A DNA stretch of 64,000 nt from Paenibacillus_AR mesotrionivorans (GCF_046098205.1 NZ_JBJURJ010000016.1:62001-126000), one strand, 5' to 3'; positions 17,783-26,944 are shown, numbered from the stretch's first letter. Made by a program: numbers and translations. Notes: generated by a model from the sequence alone, not told the origin.

Positions 17783-18047
17783 TTCAAATTCGCTGACGAG
17801 AACAAATAAGCTGTTGCCCGATCCCCAGAGAGTTGGCCCCGTGCTGAAAGCCAACGTTCAGGAAACAGCCGAATATCCTCTCCGAGAAGGAAGGCTGAAC
17901 GAAAGTAAGCCGACCCGGAATCCCCGCCGTTACAAGGGCCGCGTATGAACACGTACGCCGGAACAGCGCCGCACGGGCTTTTGATGCCAGCGGAACGAGG
18001 GTGGTAGCGCGAGAGCAATCTCGTCCCTTAGGGGACGGGATTTTTTT
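17783..18047 (+). ncRNA. T-box leader (isoleucine) with terminator
   Basis: The leader begins with the T-box-type stem I start (GCTGACGAGAAC near 17793). A likely specifier codon ATC lies at 17875-17877 before CTCTCCGAGAAGG. The antiterminator carries the T-box sequence GGGTGGTAGCGCG (about 17999-18011). A terminator stem with CGTCCC and GGGACG and seven T ends at 18047. T-box RNAs bind the uncharged cognate tRNA, which stabilises the antiterminator and lets transcription continue. The T after TGG would pair with an A discriminator base, as in tRNA-Ile. The downstream gene is ileS, which agrees. Confidence 0.92.
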
Positions 18048-18088
18048 ATGCAAAAAATACTCTTGTCCATTGCATTATTATTCGGGGC

Positions 18089-18141
18089 TCCCCCAAAAGT
18101 AATCGGATTTCACCTCGAAGCATCACGTCACTTTTGGGGGA
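18089..18141 (+). promoter_or_regulatory. Second perfect inverted repeat between T-box and ileS
   Basis: A 12-base arm TCCCCCAAAAGT (18089-18100) is exactly inverted at 18130-18141, with a 29-base loop. It lies after the T-box terminator and before the ileS start and has no strong T-run (ATATTTTG follows). It could be a second control stem, an mRNA-stability hairpin or a remnant repeat. Confidence 0.6.
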
Positions 18142-18183
18142 ATATTTTGTTTTCCGGCAGAAAAGAAAAGCTAAGCTGAAAGG

Positions 18184-21100
18184 ATGAGCAAACAGATGAA
18201 AACCGTCGATGTGAAGGAAAAGGCCCGGCAACGGGAATTGCGGGTGCTGGCGCAATGGCAGAAGGAGGATACCTTCCGCAGGTCCATCACCAACCGGCAG
18301 GGCAGCCCCCGGTTCGTGTTCTACGAAGGACCGCCTACCGCTAACGGCAAGCCCCATATCGGGCATGTGCTGGGACGTGTAATCAAGGATTTTATCGGCC
18401 GGTACAAAACCATGTCCGGTTACCAGGTCATCCGCAAGGCAGGCTGGGACACTCATGGGCTGCCGGTGGAGCTTGGAGTCCAGAAGCAGCTGGGCATCTC
18501 CGGCAAGCAGGAGATTGAGACGTACGGCGTCGCCCGATTTGTGGAGGATTGCAAAGCCAGTGTCTTCGAATACGAGCGCCAGTGGCGGGAGCTGACAGAG
18601 GCCATCGCCTATTGGACGGATTTGGATCATCCCTACGTCACCCTGGATAACGATTACATCGAAAGCGTCTGGCATCTTCTGTCCACCATCCACAAGAAGG
18701 GTTTGCTGTATAAGGGTCACCGGGTGAGCCCATATTGCCCCTGCTGCCAGACGACACTCAGCTCCCACGAGGTTGCCCAGGGGTATGAGGACGTTAAGGA
18801 TTTGAGCGCTACCGTGAAGTTTCCCAGCAAGGAGAACGGGCTGGTATTCCTGGCCTGGACCACCACCCCGTGGACGCTGCCCGGCAATATTGCTCTAGCG
18901 GTGAACAAGGACATGGATTATGCTCTTGCCCGCCAGCAGGGAGAAACCTACGTGGTCGCCTTGAATCTGGTGGAAAAGGTGCTGAAGACAGATTATGAGA
19001 TTCTATCCGTGAAGAAGGGTGCGGAACTGGTAGGCATGGCCTACGAGCCTCCTTTTGACAGCATCAAAGGCGCAAACGGCTTCCTTGTGGTGGATGCGGA
19101 TTATGTCAGCGACACCAGCGGCACCGGAATTGTGCACACCGCCCCGGCCCACGGCGAAGAGGATTACAGAACCGTCCAGAGGCATGGGCTGGACTTTCAT
19201 AATGTGGTGGATACGGCCGGTCGGTATACAGCTCAGGTGGAGGAATTCCAGGGGCGTTTTGTAAAGGATTGCGATGTGGATGTGGTGCGTTATCTGGCCG
19301 AAAAGGGACTGCTGTACGCCAAGGAGCGCTACGAGCACAGCTACCCCTTCTGCTGGCGCTGCAAATCTCCCTTGCTCTACTACGCCACTGAAAGCTGGTT
19401 CATCCGGACCACGGCGGTGAAGGAGCAATTGATCGAGAATAACAGCCGCATCGAATGGTATCCCGGCCACTTGAAGGAGGGGCGCTTCGGGCGTTTCCTG
19501 GAGGAGCTGGTGGATTGGAATATCAGCCGCAACCGGTATTGGGGAACGCCGCTGAATGTGTGGGTGTGCCCGGACTGCGGCAAGGAATCCGCGCCGGGCA
19601 GCCGCCGGGAGCTCCGGGAATGGGCTGCGGGGCCTGTGCCGGAGGAGTTGGAGCTGCACAAGCCTTATGTGGACGGAATTAAGCTGCGCTGCTCCTGCGG
19701 CGGGCTGATGGAACGGACCTCCGAGGTGATTGATGTCTGGTTTGACAGCGGGTCCATGCCTTTTGCCCAGTATCATTATCCGTTCGGCGATGGAGAAACC
19801 TTCCGGGAGCAATATCCCGCCGACATGATCTGTGAGGGGATTGACCAAACCCGGGGCTGGTTCTTCAGCCTGCTGGCCATCTCCACCCTGTATAACGGCC
19901 AGGCGCCGTACAAAGCGGTAATTTCCACCGGCCATGTGTTAGATGAGAACGGATTGAAGATGTCCAAAAGCAAGGGCAATGTCATCGATCCGTGGGAAAT
20001 CATCGAGGAATACGGGGCCGATGCCTTCCGCTGGGCGTTCCTGTCGGACAGCGCACCGTGGAGCAGCAAACGCTTCTCCCGCCAGATTGTGGCAGACGCT
20101 AAATCCAAGGTGGTGGATACCATCCAGAATGTCCATGCCTTCTATGCCCTGTACGCTTCCATCGACGGCTACCGTCCGGAGGCTCATCTGGTAAAGCAGC
20201 CGAAGCATGATTTGGACCGGTGGATCCTCTCCCGGCTGAATACCCTGCTGCTTCAGGTGGAAAAAGGACTGGAGGCCAATGATTTCCTTAATCCCGCCCG
20301 GCTGATCGAAGCCTTCGTGGATGAGCTGAGCAACTGGTATCTGCGCCGCTCCCGGGAGCGTTTCTGGGCGGACGGCCTTCCAGAGGATAAGCTGGAGGCC
20401 TATCAGACCCTGCGGCAGGTGCTGCTGACTCTGGCCCGGATGACGGCTCCCTATATGCCATTTTTGGCCGAGGAGCTGTACGGAAATCTGGGTGGGGAGG
20501 GAAGCGTTCATCTGGCGGATTATCCCCGCGGTGACGCTGCCCTGTCGGATTCCGGGCTGGAAGAGCAAATGGAAACCGTCCGTCAGGTGGTGGAGCTGGC
20601 CCGCAATATTCGCAATGAAACGGGACTCAAAACCCGGCAGCCCTTGTCCCGCCTGCTTCTCGTAATGGAACAGCCTTTGTCCGTGGATAGATTCGGCGCC
20701 ATCATCCAAGAAGAGATCAACGTCAAGAAGATTCAGGTTTTGGAGGAGGATGCCGAAATGGTGGATCTGTCCTTCAAGCTCAATCTCAAGCTGGCAGGCA
20801 GAACCTATGGACCCTTGGTGGGACCAATCCAGCAGGCCTTGAAGTTGTTGGCAGGAGATACGGCTCGCCAAACGTTGAAGGATGGTTTTGTTGAGGTGGT
20901 GGTGGAGGCGAGGACGGTCCGGTTATCCATGGAGGAGCTTCTCGTAGAAAAGAAGGCTAAGGACGGCTTAGCCTCCGCATCCGGCTATGGCATTACCGCG
21001 GCGCTGGATACAGCGCTAACCGCTGAGCTGATCGAAGAGGGCCTTGTCCGGGAGGTGGTGCGGATTATCCAGGATTACCGCAAGAAGCTGGAGCTTCCCA

Positions 21101-21276
21101 TTGACAAAAGAGTGCTTTTGGTGATGGATGCAGGCCGGTCGCTGGCTTTGGCTTTGGAGCATTTCGAGGGGGTGCTGCGGGAGAGTGTCCTGTTGTCCGG
21201 CATACGGTATGCCCGGGAGGATGGGATGGAGGAGTTTGCCGTAGGAGCGGATATGCTGCGGCTAAAATTGGAGTAG
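18184..21276 (+). CDS. ileS: Isoleucyl-tRNA synthetase, type 2
   Basis: 1030 residues. The class I motifs are KPHIGH (about residue 57) and KMSKSKGN (about 595); an editing domain with GWDTHGLPVE and YWTDLDHPYVTLDNDYIESVW lies between. The layout and motifs (FYEGPPTANGKPHIGHV, GHRVSPYCPCCQTTLSSHEVAQGY) match the type 2, eukaryote-like bacterial IleRS rather than the ~920-residue type 1 enzyme usual in Firmicutes. It attaches isoleucine to tRNA-Ile. Type 2 enzymes are often intrinsically less sensitive to mupirocin. Start is uncertain: ATG 18184 has AAAGG only 3-4 bases upstream, while ATG 18196 has better spacing. Expression is set by the isoleucine T-box. Confidence 0.9.
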   Translation: MSKQMKTVDVKEKARQRELRVLAQWQKEDTFRRSITNRQGSPRFVFYEGPPTANGKPHIGHVLGRVIKDFIGRYKTMSGYQVIRKAGWDTHGLPVELGVQKQLGISGKQEIETYGVARFVEDCKASVFEYERQWRELTEAIAYWTDLDHPYVTLDNDYIESVWHLLSTIHKKGLLYKGHRVSPYCPCCQTTLSSHEVAQGYEDVKDLSATVKFPSKENGLVFLAWTTTPWTLPGNIALAVNKDMDYALARQQGETYVVALNLVEKVLKTDYEILSVKKGAELVGMAYEPPFDSIKGANGFLVVDADYVSDTSGTGIVHTAPAHGEEDYRTVQRHGLDFHNVVDTAGRYTAQVEEFQGRFVKDCDVDVVRYLAEKGLLYAKERYEHSYPFCWRCKSPLLYYATESWFIRTTAVKEQLIENNSRIEWYPGHLKEGRFGRFLEELVDWNISRNRYWGTPLNVWVCPDCGKESAPGSRRELREWAAGPVPEELELHKPYVDGIKLRCSCGGLMERTSEVIDVWFDSGSMPFAQYHYPFGDGETFREQYPADMICEGIDQTRGWFFSLLAISTLYNGQAPYKAVISTGHVLDENGLKMSKSKGNVIDPWEIIEEYGADAFRWAFLSDSAPWSSKRFSRQIVADAKSKVVDTIQNVHAFYALYASIDGYRPEAHLVKQPKHDLDRWILSRLNTLLLQVEKGLEANDFLNPARLIEAFVDELSNWYLRRSRERFWADGLPEDKLEAYQTLRQVLLTLARMTAPYMPFLAEELYGNLGGEGSVHLADYPRGDAALSDSGLEEQMETVRQVVELARNIRNETGLKTRQPLSRLLLVMEQPLSVDRFGAIIQEEINVKKIQVLEEDAEMVDLSFKLNLKLAGRTYGPLVGPIQQALKLLAGDTARQTLKDGFVEVVVEARTVRLSMEELLVEKKAKDGLASASGYGITAALDTALTAELIEEGLVREVVRIIQDYRKKLELPIDKRVLLVMDAGRSLALALEHFEGVLRESVLLSGIRYAREDGMEEFAVGADMLRLKLE

Positions 21277-21361
21277 ACTTCCATTTTGGGAAGCTGTAAA
21301 ATAGCGGGAAGGTTTATTCATAGAATTCTTAGATAGAATCGGTGGCGGGAGGTTGTTGTCG

Positions 21362-22198
21362 GTGATCAGGTTGGCAAACAAGGATTATGGGAAGGCGGAG
21401 GAGGCGCTCCGCCGTCTGCCCATTAATACAATGTTCGCGCAGAGCGTGCTTCGGGAATGTGTGGACGGAGAGGTATACGCGGACCGGGAAACGGAGCCGG
21501 AGGCTTTTTATGTGGCGCATCCATACGGAATGGCACTGTTGTTCGGAAAGTCGGGCAGCAGCGAATTTGAGGAGGAGCTGGCCAAACGCCTGACCAATGC
21601 GGATGGAAGCCGGTCTAAGCCGGAATGGCTTCAGACGGAGCCGGAGGCGGGGTGGGACATTGTGATGGGTTCGGTGATGCAGGCCCATCATGCGTTGTTG
21701 GCGGAAGCCGGACTGCCGGAGGATGGGGATCGGGCCATCTGGAAGAATACCCGGGTTAACTTCCGTTTTGATCCCGCCAAGTATGAAGTGGCCAAACAAA
21801 CCCACCTGCAACGGGAGCACAACATTGTGCGGACCACAGGAGAGCTGTTCCACCGGCAGCCTGGGGCGGTTGTGCCCCGCTTTTATTTCAGGAATGAGGA
21901 GCAATTCGTTAACGAGGGAGTTGGCTTCACGGCACTGAACGGAGGTGAGCCGGCGGCAACGGCCTTCTCCGCCTTCCGCAACGAGACAAGGCTGGAGATC
22001 GGCATTGAAGCCTCGGAGGGTTTCCGCGGCAAGGGTTATGCCTTTGCGGTATGCTCGGCGCTGATCGATTATTGTCTGGAGAACGGCCTGGAGCCCGTCT
22101 GGTCCTGCCGCCTGGAGAACGATGCCTCATACCGTCTGGCCCAGAAGCTGGGTTTTGTACCTACTTTGACACTTCCGTATTACCGGCTGCCAATTTAA
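21362..22198 (+). CDS. GNAT family acetyltransferase
   Basis: 278 residues from GTG 21362, placed 9 bases after GGGAGG; a TTG at 21353 is too close to it. The N-terminal ~150 residues are not recognised. The C-terminal part has the GNAT acetyl-CoA loop in IEASEGFRGKGYAFAVCSALIDYCLENG and the following WSCRLENDASYRLAQKLGF, as in the PF12746-type GNAT proteins of Bacillales. The acceptor is unknown. It is followed by a terminator. Confidence 0.78.
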   Translation: MIRLANKDYGKAEEALRRLPINTMFAQSVLRECVDGEVYADRETEPEAFYVAHPYGMALLFGKSGSSEFEEELAKRLTNADGSRSKPEWLQTEPEAGWDIVMGSVMQAHHALLAEAGLPEDGDRAIWKNTRVNFRFDPAKYEVAKQTHLQREHNIVRTTGELFHRQPGAVVPRFYFRNEEQFVNEGVGFTALNGGEPAATAFSAFRNETRLEIGIEASEGFRGKGYAFAVCSALIDYCLENGLEPVWSCRLENDASYRLAQKLGFVPTLTLPYYRLPI

Positions 22199-22241
22199 GT
22201 GTAGATCCATTGGGACATTCAACAAAACAGATCATGGGATT

Positions 22242-22275
22242 AGGCAGGCAGCAGATATTGCTGTCTGTCTTTGTA
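22242..22275 (+). terminator. Terminator after GNAT gene
   Basis: AGGCAGGCAGCA pairs with TGCTGTCTGTCT across GATAT, followed by TTGT. The T-run is short. Confidence 0.55.
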
Positions 22276-22289
22276 TGCGGAGAATTCCA

Positions 22290-22320
22290 TTGACTTTGAC
22301 GCAGCGTCAAGTGGTAGTAT
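22290..22320 (+). promoter_or_regulatory. MerR-type promoter with palindromic operator
   Basis: TTGACT (22290-22295) and TAGTAT (22315-22320) are separated by 19 bases instead of 17, and the spacer contains the exact palindrome TTGACGC-A-GCGTCAA (22296-22310). This is the classic arrangement that MerR proteins untwist to activate transcription. It lies 27 bases before the MerR-family gene, implying autoregulation. Confidence 0.85.
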
Positions 22321-22347
22321 TTTGAATAATGAGGAGGTGGAAAAAAT

Positions 22348-25020
22348 ATGGAGCTGGTCAAGATCACCCAGTTGTCGCAAGAGCTGGGGCTTTCGTCCCG
22401 CACACTGCGTTATTACGAGCAGGCCGGTCTAATCGAAAGTGTGCGACCGGAAAACGAGAAATACAGGTTCTACGCGCCGGAAGCAGTGGAGCGTCTCAAG
22501 CAGATTATAATCCTGCGCAAACTGCAGATACCCATTAAGGACATTTTGAGCATATACCAAAGTCAGGACATGGGTGTTATTGTGGAGACGTTTGTGAACC
22601 GGATCAAAGCGATTGAAGAGGAAGTGATTGCACTTTCCGAACTGAAACGGATTGTCAACGAATTCTTACAGACCATGATACGAAATGGGATTAAGCAAAT
22701 ATCTGTCCTGCCGCTGTTGTATGAGGAAATGGATAAACAGCTGAAAAACGTAGAAAAAAGTAATCCCGTAACCTATGAGCAATTGTCCGATGTCAGTGAA
22801 AGACTCGAAAAGCCGGTTGATGTGCGGATTGTTGAATTGAAGCCTATGCGGGTTTTATCCTCCCTGCACAAAGAATCGGGGATTTCCGAGGTTGAAGGCT
22901 TCTGGGATTGGCTGATCCAAAAGGGCATTCCCGCCGTCAAACCCGGACAGCATATGCTCTTTGAATATCAGGACGATACGTACCAAACCATTGTGATCCG
23001 GACAATTCCCGAAAGCTTCGTCAATGATGGCCCTTATATGGACGACATATTTCACGGGGGGCTTTTTGCAGTTGGAAGCGTATACCTGGATGATGATATG
23101 AATACGGCCTTCCGGGGAATGATCCGCTATTTTGACGGCAATGCCTATTATGAAGTGGATTATATGCACGATGGGAGACTGCGTCACGAGCCCCTTGTTG
23201 AATCAATTATTTCACCGGATGCCCAAAGGGAGAAGGTCGAATTGTTCCTGCCCGTCAAAAGCCGGGTACCAAACGCTGCCCTCTACGTCCCGAACCGTCG
23301 GGTGGAAGATATTTCACCAACTGAGATTGAAGAGGCAAACCCTGTTTTGTGGGGACGGGACATTCCGATGGACCAATTGCTCCCGATTCTTAACCCCCAT
23401 TACCGTCTTACCGAATGGGGAGAAGCGGAGTACATCGCCTTTATTGATAAACGCCTCTTATCCACGGGGGTTGAGGTCAGAATTCCCTTCCGTGTCGATA
23501 TCGAATTCCGTGTAGATGAAGCGAGCAGCCGGTTTGCTCACGGAAGTGATGAAGGGAGCATCCGCTTTCTTCACGGTAACCATACATACGGCATCAATAT
23601 GGAGAACAATTCGGAAAGCGGGTTATCCAAACAAGCCATAAGCTTCAACCAGCCGGTTTTTGGGGATTATTTTGTATTTCCACAGCTGGGCCGCATCCAT
23701 CCGGATGAATACAATTGTGTGACATGGATTATCGGTGAAAAACATCTTGCTGTGATAATCAACGGCGAAACAAGGTATTGTGGTGTGGATTTTCCCTACA
23801 TGACAACGGATCTGCGGATACAGCCGGCTTATCCTGTTATCCTCGGCTCAAACGGCAACGGGAAACGGTATTTCCGCAAGGTCCGGGTATCTCAGCTGAA
23901 GCATGCCTTTAAACCAAAAATAAAAGGAGGAGAGCTTGCCATGTTTACAAAACAAAGCAACAATCTTTTGCCCAACATCCATCCGCTGATCACCATGCAT
24001 TACGGGGAGAACTATTGGTTTAACGGTTGTGCGAGGTATGTGATGGAATGTCTCGGAGAGCCCGATTACGATTATTGGTTTTTTTCCGGGCTGACGGGGG
24101 ATAGTTTGGCTCAGGTTTATGCTCGCGACCGTTTCCGGGGGGATGGCGCAACGGATTATCAGGTGGGCAGCGGGGAAAAAGGGAGGTTCATCGAGGGGGT
24201 TTTTGCTGCATGCGGCTATGCCAGCACATTCGTCCCACAGAAGGATGTAAGGTCGAATCCGGACATGTATCTGCAAACGCTGATGGCGTATATTGACAAG
24301 GGCAAACCTGTGATCCGGTATTTTTATGAATGGGGCGTTTTTGTCGGCTACGAGGATTATGGCAAAACCCTGCTTTATCTGATGGCAGATAAGCCTGAGC
24401 CTGAGCGTATTCCCTTTGATAAGGTTTTTGCCTCCCCAGAGCGTTTTGGAGCGGAATCCAATGAGTGGACAGACCTGCTTGGGTTTGGATGGTGTTTTGT
24501 AGGCGAAAAGAAGAATGAACCAGATCTTGGAATTATTTACCGGAATGTCATCATGGATATGCCTCGGCTTTTGACCATCCAAACCAAGGAATTCTGCTTC
24601 GGTGCCGAAGCATTCCGTTCTTGGGCAGACGAAATTGAGAATGGCCGGTTTGAAGGGATGAAACCCGAAGCATTTGATGATTGGGCCATGTACAAAATTT
24701 ATGTATGCAATCTTGCAACCAATGGCAGCTGCCGCAGGTTTCTTGAAAGGGCCTTGGAGAAAAACCCGGATATGACCTTTATTGCAGAGATCATCCAACA
24801 ATACAAGCAGCTGGCTGTGTTATGGAACGGAAGCGATGGCCAGACCCGCCACCAAGGCGATTGTTTGGAATCCCTTGGCGGCGGCTTTAATGTGACGCTG
24901 GAAGCTTTGACTCACATTGAAAAACGCAAAGCAATCGCGAACAAGATCCGGGAGTGTGCCGGCTGTATGTCCCGTGTGACCGAGATTCTGAACGAACACA
25001 GAAGTTATTTTAATCCTTGA
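22348..25020 (+). CDS. Large MerR-family regulator with jelly-roll-like and cysteine-peptidase-like C-terminal domains
   Basis: 890 residues; ATG after GAGGAGGT. Residues 1-75 are a MerR winged-helix (KITQLSQELGLSSRTLRYYEQAGLI), 76-125 a helical dimer region, about 130-290 a GyrI-like effector domain (VRIVELKPMRVLSS, FWDWLIQKGIP, YYEVDYMHDG). Residues ~300-530 look like a beta-sandwich (VEVRIPFRVDIEFRVDE, HLAVIINGETRYCGVDFPY). Residues ~545-880 resemble a C39/BtrH-N-like papain-fold domain (YWFNGCARYVMECLGEPDYDYWFFSG, with Cys561 as candidate nucleophile, and GKPVIRYFYEWGVFVGYEDYGKTLLYL). Usual MerR proteins are 120-280 residues. An in-frame internal ribosome site and ATG at 23941 could give the last 359 residues as a separate product. 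It probably regulates itself. Confidence 0.75.
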   Translation: MELVKITQLSQELGLSSRTLRYYEQAGLIESVRPENEKYRFYAPEAVERLKQIIILRKLQIPIKDILSIYQSQDMGVIVETFVNRIKAIEEEVIALSELKRIVNEFLQTMIRNGIKQISVLPLLYEEMDKQLKNVEKSNPVTYEQLSDVSERLEKPVDVRIVELKPMRVLSSLHKESGISEVEGFWDWLIQKGIPAVKPGQHMLFEYQDDTYQTIVIRTIPESFVNDGPYMDDIFHGGLFAVGSVYLDDDMNTAFRGMIRYFDGNAYYEVDYMHDGRLRHEPLVESIISPDAQREKVELFLPVKSRVPNAALYVPNRRVEDISPTEIEEANPVLWGRDIPMDQLLPILNPHYRLTEWGEAEYIAFIDKRLLSTGVEVRIPFRVDIEFRVDEASSRFAHGSDEGSIRFLHGNHTYGINMENNSESGLSKQAISFNQPVFGDYFVFPQLGRIHPDEYNCVTWIIGEKHLAVIINGETRYCGVDFPYMTTDLRIQPAYPVILGSNGNGKRYFRKVRVSQLKHAFKPKIKGGELAMFTKQSNNLLPNIHPLITMHYGENYWFNGCARYVMECLGEPDYDYWFFSGLTGDSLAQVYARDRFRGDGATDYQVGSGEKGRFIEGVFAACGYASTFVPQKDVRSNPDMYLQTLMAYIDKGKPVIRYFYEWGVFVGYEDYGKTLLYLMADKPEPERIPFDKVFASPERFGAESNEWTDLLGFGWCFVGEKKNEPDLGIIYRNVIMDMPRLLTIQTKEFCFGAEAFRSWADEIENGRFEGMKPEAFDDWAMYKIYVCNLATNGSCRRFLERALEKNPDMTFIAEIIQQYKQLAVLWNGSDGQTRHQGDCLESLGGGFNVTLEALTHIEKRKAIANKIRECAGCMSRVTEILNEHRSYFNP
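23923..23943 (+). promoter_or_regulatory. Strong internal ribosome site and in-frame ATG
   Basis: AAAGGAGG (23923-23930), ten bases, then ATG (23941-23943, Met532 of the long protein), in the same frame. The position falls exactly between the beta-sandwich part and the peptidase-like part. It looks like the start signal of a once separate gene now joined in frame, or an active alternative start. Confidence 0.7.
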
Positions 25021-25060
25021 GCATATCGTGCAATTGTTTGGTACGTACAATTCCTACATA

Positions 25061-25100
25061 AAAGAAGCAAATCCCCCACAACGGAGACTTGCTTCTTTTT
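25061..25100. terminator. Bidirectional terminator
   Basis: AAAGAAGCAAATC pairs imperfectly with GACTTGCTTCTTT and is followed by T-runs on both strands. It separates the convergent MerR-family and ClC genes. Confidence 0.7.
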
Positions 25101-25126
25101 TAGTTTTGATATCGGTTGTGGGAGGG

Positions 25127-26461
25127 TCACTGTTCCCGTTTATTATTTTTGTCCCGTTTTCCGGCAGAAAGCATCCCGTTCAGCTGGCCCAAGGTAGCGC
25201 CGGGTATCAGCTCCAAGGGAAACTTGGCGCTGCCGATACGCTGGGAGGTGTAAATTCCCGTGTGACCCGACACCAGATAACTGATCAGGCAGGCCATGAA
25301 CATATACAAGGCGCCCTGTGAGCCGAACAGTTCGATGCCCATAATAAAGCAAGCGATGGGCGTATTGGCGGCTCCGCAGAATACGGCGATAAAGCCCAGT
25401 CCTGCTAAAAACGGAGCAGGCAGCTGCAGGAGCCCGGACAAGCTTTGGCCCAAGGTGGCCCCAATGGCGAACAGCGGTGTCACTTCGCCACCTTGGAAGC
25501 CTGTCCCCAGAGTGATAGCGGTAAAAAGCAGCTTCCAGGCAAAGGCGAAGAGCGCTGCACCGCCGCTGAAGGCGTCTTGAATCAGCGGGATGCCCAGTCC
25601 GAGGTAATCCCGGGTGCCAACTGCATATACCAGAATAATGACGGCGGTACCGCCGACGAAGCTTTTCAGCATGGGATTGGTGAGAAGGCGGGCGGACCAT
25701 CTTTTGAGGAAGTGGGTGAGTTCACTGAATATCAGGCTCACCAGACCGAATATGACCGCCGCGGCAACAACCTTACCTGCTACCGCCAAGGTAAGCTCCG
25801 GAACCGCTCCCATGCTGTAATGCAGATGGGGCACCCCCCAGAGAGCTGTGGTGGTCAGATGGCCCACCAGGCTGGCCACAAAGGCGGGAAGCAGCGCCTC
25901 ATGGGAGATGAGGCCGATTGCCAGCACCTCCAGGCTGAAGACCGTTCCGGCCAACGGTGTGCCAAAAACGGAGCCGAAGCCGCCGCTGATGCCGCAGATC
26001 AGAAGAATCCTCCGGGTAGCTGGAGATACCCGCAGGAGCCGTCCGAAACCGTCGGCCAAGCTGCCGCCCATCTGCACAGCGGTACCCTCCCGTCCGGCAG
26101 ATCCTCCGAAGAGGTGGGTAATGAGCGTACCGGCCAGTACCAGAGGCGCCATCCGCAGCGGAACAGCCTCCTGGCCGTTGTGAATTTGCTCCAGAATGAG
26201 ATTATTGCCTTTGCCGCTGGTTTTTCCCATCTTCAGGTAGAGATAGCTGACCAACGCCCCGCCCAAGGGCAGCAGGAAAAGCAGCCACCCATGACGGAGC
26301 CGCATATCGGTTACATAACTTAAGGCTGTCAGAAAAAAAGCGGAAGCAGTACCTGACAAGAGACCAACTCCACTGCCAAGAAGCAGCCACCGCCACCAGG
26401 AGCTCAGCATGGCGGCGGGTTTTAATTTTTGCGATTGTGCGTTCTGAAACAACTGTATCAT
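25127..26461 (-). CDS. ClC-type anion/proton antiporter, possibly fluoride-specific (CLC-F-like)
   Basis: 444 residues with about ten hydrophobic helices. ClC motifs are GSAGREGTAVQMG (with the gating Glu) and GTGFQGGEVTPLF. In place of the canonical GSGIP filter it has GNNLI (in KGNNLILEQ), and GREGT replaces GKEGP. As I recall, these changes mark the fluoride-exporting CLC-F group, but I am not certain of the exact signature. Upstream sequence shows no crcB/fluoride riboswitch. The ATG at 26461 follows GGAAGGAACC. It could otherwise be a chloride/proton exchanger. Confidence 0.78.
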   Translation of the reverse strand: MIQLFQNAQSQKLKPAAMLSSWWRWLLLGSGVGLLSGTASAFFLTALSYVTDMRLRHGWLLFLLPLGGALVSYLYLKMGKTSGKGNNLILEQIHNGQEAVPLRMAPLVLAGTLITHLFGGSAGREGTAVQMGGSLADGFGRLLRVSPATRRILLICGISGGFGSVFGTPLAGTVFSLEVLAIGLISHEALLPAFVASLVGHLTTTALWGVPHLHYSMGAVPELTLAVAGKVVAAAVIFGLVSLIFSELTHFLKRWSARLLTNPMLKSFVGGTAVIILVYAVGTRDYLGLGIPLIQDAFSGGAALFAFAWKLLFTAITLGTGFQGGEVTPLFAIGATLGQSLSGLLQLPAPFLAGLGFIAVFCGAANTPIACFIMGIELFGSQGALYMFMACLISYLVSGHTGIYTSQRIGSAKFPLELIPGATLGQLNGMLSAGKRDKNNKREQ

Positions 26462-26699
26462 TTCCGTTCACGGTTCCTTCCAAAGGTAACACTTGAGTAT
26501 TGGGACTGATCTGGTAATGAATATTTATCCAGTATAACAAAAGAGGGGAGCCGGTTAAAGAAAGGAATTGCTTCATGTTTTGCACTTGTGGGCTTAAATA
26601 GATGGGACATTGTTTGTCCAATATCATGTTGGTATTAATGGATGTCCTCCGCAAGCGCATACATTACCTATGCCTTCCCAATTTAAAGGAATGTGAGTG

Positions 26700-26921
26700 A
26701 TGCGCGCCATGGAGATCATTTGTTCGCAATGCAAGGAAAGGATACCGGAAGGATCATTGTCTTGCCGGTATTGCGGAACAGTTGTGACTAAAGTCGGAGG
26801 AGCATCACCGCCGGCCGCAATAGCAGACGAAGTCAAGAAAAAGAGCTTGGCCGTGAAGCTGTGGCTTCCCGTTGTGATCGTGCTTGTGCTGGCCGTAGTG
26901 CTGGTGCTTGTCCTGAAATAA
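26700..26921 (+). CDS. Small zinc-ribbon membrane protein
   Basis: 73 residues. Two CxxC pairs, CSQCK and CRYCG, form a zinc ribbon near the N-terminus, followed by a short linker and a C-terminal membrane helix (LWLPVVIVLVLAVVLVLVL). Several starts are possible (GTG 26697, ATG 26700, ATG 26709); AAAGGA ends at 26690. The function is unknown; proteins of this plan are common as membrane-tethered regulators or chaperone-like factors. It has its own terminator. Confidence 0.65.
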   Translation: MRAMEIICSQCKERIPEGSLSCRYCGTVVTKVGGASPPAAIADEVKKKSLAVKLWLPVVIVLVLAVVLVLVLK

Positions 26922-26944
26922 TCCGTCCGGTTCAACGGCTTCTG

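Noticed and set aside
17767..18053. Small minus-strand coding frames over the ileS leader
   Set aside because: The stretch is fully explained by the T-box RNA on the plus strand.
26462..26700. Fluoride riboswitch upstream of the ClC gene
   Set aside because: Reading the minus strand I could not find the conserved crcB core sequences.
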